DNA of 64,000 nucleotides from Pomacea canaliculata (taxonomy: Eukaryota; Mollusca; Gastropoda; Architaenioglossa; Ampullariidae). The notes under the pieces were generated by a model. It ran no database searches. It saw nothing but the letters and a program-made list of their open reading frames with translations, and was not told the DNA's origin. The stretch spans positions 27,330,737-27,394,736 of the forward strand of contig NC_037594.1 in the NCBI RefSeq assembly GCF_003073045.1, in the 5' to 3' direction. Shown here one piece after another: positions 60,461 through 64,000 of the stretch (positions within the stretch are counted from its first letter, which is position 1; each line of letters begins with the position of its first letter). Both the position numbers and the translations under genes were made by a program.

Positions 60461-61763
60461 GCGTTCGTTGATCGTAGGTGCGAATCATGTACTTTGCTAG
60501 AAGATAATTACTTAACGGATGAGCTTGGGAGCCTGAAACTTACAGGTCAGTTTTTTATCGCCTTTGGCTACCGATATCTGCAACAACAACAACAAAAAAA
60601 AATCGCAAACCGTTCTGGTTGTTCTTTAAGTAGTTTCCGTTTACCGGTATTTATGTAAGCCCTCTTCACAGACTTCCTGGATGAGAAATCTGAACTTAAT
60701 TCAAAAATAATATAAAGAAAAGACACAACTTTTCAACAACCGGAGAGAACAATTTATTCTCTGTGCAAACAGAGTTCAGCAATCATGTCTTTTTCTCCAA
60801 GTATGGCCGATTATTGCTGCGACATTTGAGTATGGCTACCTCCCTCCATTTGAGGATGTGAAGAAGAGCACTGAGAGTCCAGCCTCAATATCCTAATCAT
60901 ACATCACTCTCCCGGTAAGCTCAGCTGTGGTAAAAAAGGAATGGACTAGTTTGTGGCTAAAGCTGCTTGCAGCTCACGCTCTGTCTTCGTCAGCGATTTG
61001 CATAGAGAGATGGATAACTCTCTTTAAAAGTTTCAGATAGGTCAAGTGCTTGGGGGCGAGGTAACGGTCACTGGCCGTTTGTGGTGTGCGCATATGCAGT
61101 GTCGTGCCTGCCTGGCGCTGATCGAACTGTAGAGGTAAGAAAACAGTTCTGTTTCAGCGGAAATTATATGGGCAGCAATTTCTGCGCATGCGCGAGACCG
61201 GAATTGCTCGTAACCTTGCCCAACCTTGAGATGCTGGATCATTGATCACAAGCATCAACACTCCAGGCTGCTCGACAACGTGCGTTTACCTAGAGAGGAA
61301 TCCTTTTATGCGTTTGTCTAGAGAAGAATCCGTTTTATGATGTGTATGAACAGGGTTATGGTCACCTATCAATTCGACCACCTCACGAGTCGATTCGACC
61401 ATGGTCGTGAGTCGATTCCATCTCGCGTGACTGAATTTCGTCTTTTCTCCAGCAGAGAACTGTTTTCCACACACACACATACATACACAATCTTCTTGCC
61501 TTTCTCGGGAAGAGAAAGATTATCGGGGATATACTCTACCTGAAGCCCTTTGTCGCAACCCTCCTCCTTCCAAACCCTTTTAGCCTCTTTCCGACTGGAC
61601 CATGGCAGGTTGACCTTTACTTATATAGTTTCAGCTAGTATAGCGACTAGTATATATTGCGTGGAGTGTTAGGGCCCAAGGATGTTACTGGACACGCTCA
61701 CAGTACCTAAAGATCCTTACCCTTCATTAAGGGTTCACATGAGACTTTTTAATTGTACTGATT

Positions 61764-61945
61764 ATTGTAGGGGCAGGCAGTTTGCGGCGCAGTGGGCTAA
61801 AGACCCTGTCACCACGACAAAAAATCGGATGTCGTGGGTTCGGATCTTGACTCCGACATACTTCTCTCTAGATGTTACACCTGTTGACAGTACTGACCGT
61901 TAGGGGCTTTCTCCAGATGCTGCGGCTTCTTCTACCCCAAGTTTG
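61764..61945 (+). mobile_element. tRNA-derived SINE candidate
   Basis: The tRNA-like head has an A-box GGCGCAGTGGGCTAA (about 61786-61800) and a B-box GGGTTCGGATCTTGACTCC (about 61837-61855), at the spacing expected of a pol III promoter. A TTCTCCAGATGCTGCGGCTT-type body follows. The cloverleaf is not intact, so it is a SINE head rather than a tRNA gene. Different in sequence from the candidate at 47.8 kb. Confidence 0.6.
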
Positions 61946-62459
61946 AGTTGCGTGCAGGCGTATTATTTGTGAAATAATAGTGTTTACGCACCTAGCAGAC
62001 CGTTATGTGAAATTTTTGCGTTTCCATTTAGTATTGTAAAACGTTTTATGGGAACGAGACTCTGGATTTTGGTGAATGAGACTGAAAAGTATGTAAAATG
62101 TCTATATGTCAAGAACATGCAGCCCTATCGAAAGTGTTGTCTGTATATTAGAAATAAATATGAATTTTTAACCAAAGACAATCGAAAAAAATTAGATAAA
62201 TAGCTGTAGAGAAGTACAGACAGGCTAAAATGAAATACTCATTGTCTGTTACCCTAAAAGTATATGAACTGTAAACGGTGCACCATGCACGACAATGAAA
62301 GACATAACCGAAACCTTTCTATTCGCCACCTCTTACCTTCATCAAATAAAATTATAATTAGAGAGAGACTGAGTTTTCCTGTTATTGCCTCAAGCGTTCT
62401 TTCAACCCAGACTTTCTCCTACAAGAGAGTGTATTAACCACTCGGTAACTGATCCATCC

Positions 62460-62582
62460 CTAGACCGGAAACCGTTGGTTATTTACAGACGGAGCCATTG
62501 ATTGAACACCTTGAGGAGCGCCGGTCGAAGACTTTGACGATGACACAATCGCATTGTTGTTTAGATCAGTCTCCTTCATCAT
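62460..62582 (-). CDS. Weak candidate start exon or short ORF, minus strand
   Basis: An ATGATGAAGGAG start at 62582 opens a frame MMKETDLNNNAIVSSSK...; an AAG|GTGTTC donor would cut it after about 24 codons, otherwise it stops at TAG 62460. The sequence upstream (62.6-62.9 kb) is GC-rich, as a promoter could be. No family is recognised and no following exon was found, so this may be chance. Confidence 0.15.
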   Translation of the reverse strand: MMKETDLNNNAIVSSSKSSTGAPQGVQSMAPSVNNQRFPV

Positions 62583-64000
62583 TTCATCTGTCGGTGGGCG
62601 GAGCCGGGGAAGGCACCCAGTAAGGGGCCGGCAGAAAGTGAGAGCGGTGAACTCTACTCTGCAGCCCACCTAAACTCTCGCTCACCCCGACTCCTCTCGT
62701 CTCGGTTGATCGAGAGGAAAGCGCCGCACAGACAACCACCGATTTCCCAAGAGGCAGCCAAGGACAGAGTGTTTGAAAGGGTCGCAGAAGGGTTTGCGTG
62801 AGCAGGTCCTAATGATTTTCTGCCAGAACAGATCACCGCCAGGCCACCAGAGCACCCAAAGCACTCATTTCATTTGTCTCGCTCCCTGCTCACCCTGCGA
62901 GGAGGCGCCACACGAAGGCAGGTGTAGTCGTCAATGGATCTTTGTATCGAGGTGGTAAGGAGGCTCAGACAATACCCTGGTGCCCAAAGATCGCGTGATA
63001 GGCGACTGGAAAATAAAGGTGTCAAAAAATAGGAAGAAGGTAAGAAAATGAGAAGGAAAGCGTGTTCTTCTACCTGGGTGTTTATCAGACGATTTACGCA
63101 ACGTCGTTCTGGCATGGTCCTTGCTCGCCTGTCGACTAGAAATTTTAAACTTGCCAAAACAATGCTTAATTTGAACTTAATTTAATCTCCTTCGCTACAT
63201 CCCACTTCTTTATTCCCTCCCCCAACTTACAGAGAATTGAGCACTGAGAATTGAATTATTTATTCGATGGGTCGACGACCCTTTCAAAGCAGGGCGTGAT
63301 ATACATTTCGTCATCGGCAGTAGAACATACGCAGGCAGAAGATGTAAACTACATGAAGTACATAAATATCGTTTCAACCACTCATTACCTAGCACTTGCA
63401 CTCATGCCAACCATCTTCGTTTGTCCTCTCTCTCTCTTACTTCCATATACATCTCGCGTGCGTACACACACACATACACACTCGCTCACACTAAAAACTA
63501 TTTTTCATTTGCCCTCTCTAAATAGTATTAAAGTATTTCTGAACATTTTTTATGGTTAATACTGAAAGATATCTTTCTGGTTCAAATTCCTTTTTAAACT
63601 GTCTGTAGGATGAGTACCTATCACTCGTCTGCATTTTGTCTGACCAGACTTGACCTTAAGCCTAAATTTAAACTTCACAAAATCACTATCGGCTAGTGTG
63701 CATGTGAAGGTGTGGAAAGTGAGTCTCAAGTCACCGGTTGAGAGGCAAAAGTCCATTATTCAGACCAAACAGCGAAGTCGACTTGCACTTGAGCGATTCA
63801 AGCGATTTAAGACTTATTTTCAAACCCTCACATGCAACCGATCCCAGAACATGATATAAATAATCAGGGTTGATCCTTAAACTTGTTTTTTTCATTTTTC
63901 TCATCAAACTAGATTTTCAAACGCCTTGATAAATGAAAAACTCGAAAAGCTGAGAATTTGCTTGGTCGTATTGCTTTTGAGCCGACACTCAAACTAATTC

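Larger units (their letters stand above)
58663..64000. other. Right-hand region without a supported gene
   Basis: Apart from the microsatellites, the three 21-bp units, the SINE candidate and the weak minus-strand start candidate, I see no gene. The last 2 kb contains only short frames, CA runs (about 63465-63495) and AT-rich sequence. Confidence 0.5.

Noticed and set aside
1..64000. CRISPR arrays, bacterial operons or prophage features
   Set aside because: The whole window is spliced eukaryotic DNA; no regularly spaced repeats with unique spacers or prokaryotic gene layout were seen.

Overview
The window looks like nuclear DNA of an intron-rich, AT-rich animal. Genes are split into short exons with GT...AG junctions, introns reach 11 kb, and poly(A) signals, microsatellites and many degraded non-LTR retrotransposons are present. 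The gene set (LCOR/Mblk-1-like factor, condensin kleisin, SFR1, securin, TMEM128) and the repeat types suggest a lophotrochozoan, perhaps a gastropod mollusc. The lineage is inference; there is no rRNA or mitochondrial marker.

Layout. (1) 374-4558 (+): last four coding exons of an LCOR/LCORL/Mblk-1(E93)-like pipsqueak-HTH transcription regulator; its 5' end lies left of the window. (2) 4.6-15.4 kb: no convincing gene, strikingly T-rich on the + strand, perhaps a long 3'UTR or downstream transcribed zone. (3) about 17.8-29.3 kb (-): the condensin I kleisin NCAPH in 16 resolved coding exons (740 codons to the conserved NEK) plus an uncertain C-terminal tail. (4) 30.0-32.0 kb (+): SFR1, divergent from NCAPH across a 760-bp shared promoter. 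(5) 32.8-37.4 kb (-): a securin (PTTG) gene of five exons with KEN box and D-box. (6) 37.8-57.8 kb (+): TMEM128, four exons separated by one short and two very long introns, divergent from securin across a 480-bp promoter. (7) 40-64 kb: mostly TMEM128 introns and downstream DNA, more CpG-rich, with retrotransposon and SINE fragments, a broken THAP-domain relic, one well-formed orphan first exon at 51.16 kb and several regulatory-looking motifs.

Three neighbouring genes act in chromosome mechanics: NCAPH (condensin I, mitotic compaction), securin (inhibitor and chaperone of separase) and SFR1 (SWI5 partner, RAD51 stimulation). They sit in alternating orientation with two head-to-head promoters and one tail-to-tail junction, so shared or cell-cycle-linked expression is plausible but unproven.

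Mobile DNA: two 188-bp non-autonomous hAT elements in opposite orientation, each with a perfect 8-bp target duplication; CR1/L2-type and RTE-like LINE fragments inside introns of NCAPH, securin and TMEM128; two tRNA-derived SINE candidates. I found no CRISPR array, operon or clearly new multi-gene system. The most unusual items are the possible 38-nt NCAPH mini-intron, the broken THAP domain next to CRE and CACGTG palindromes, and the orphan exon.
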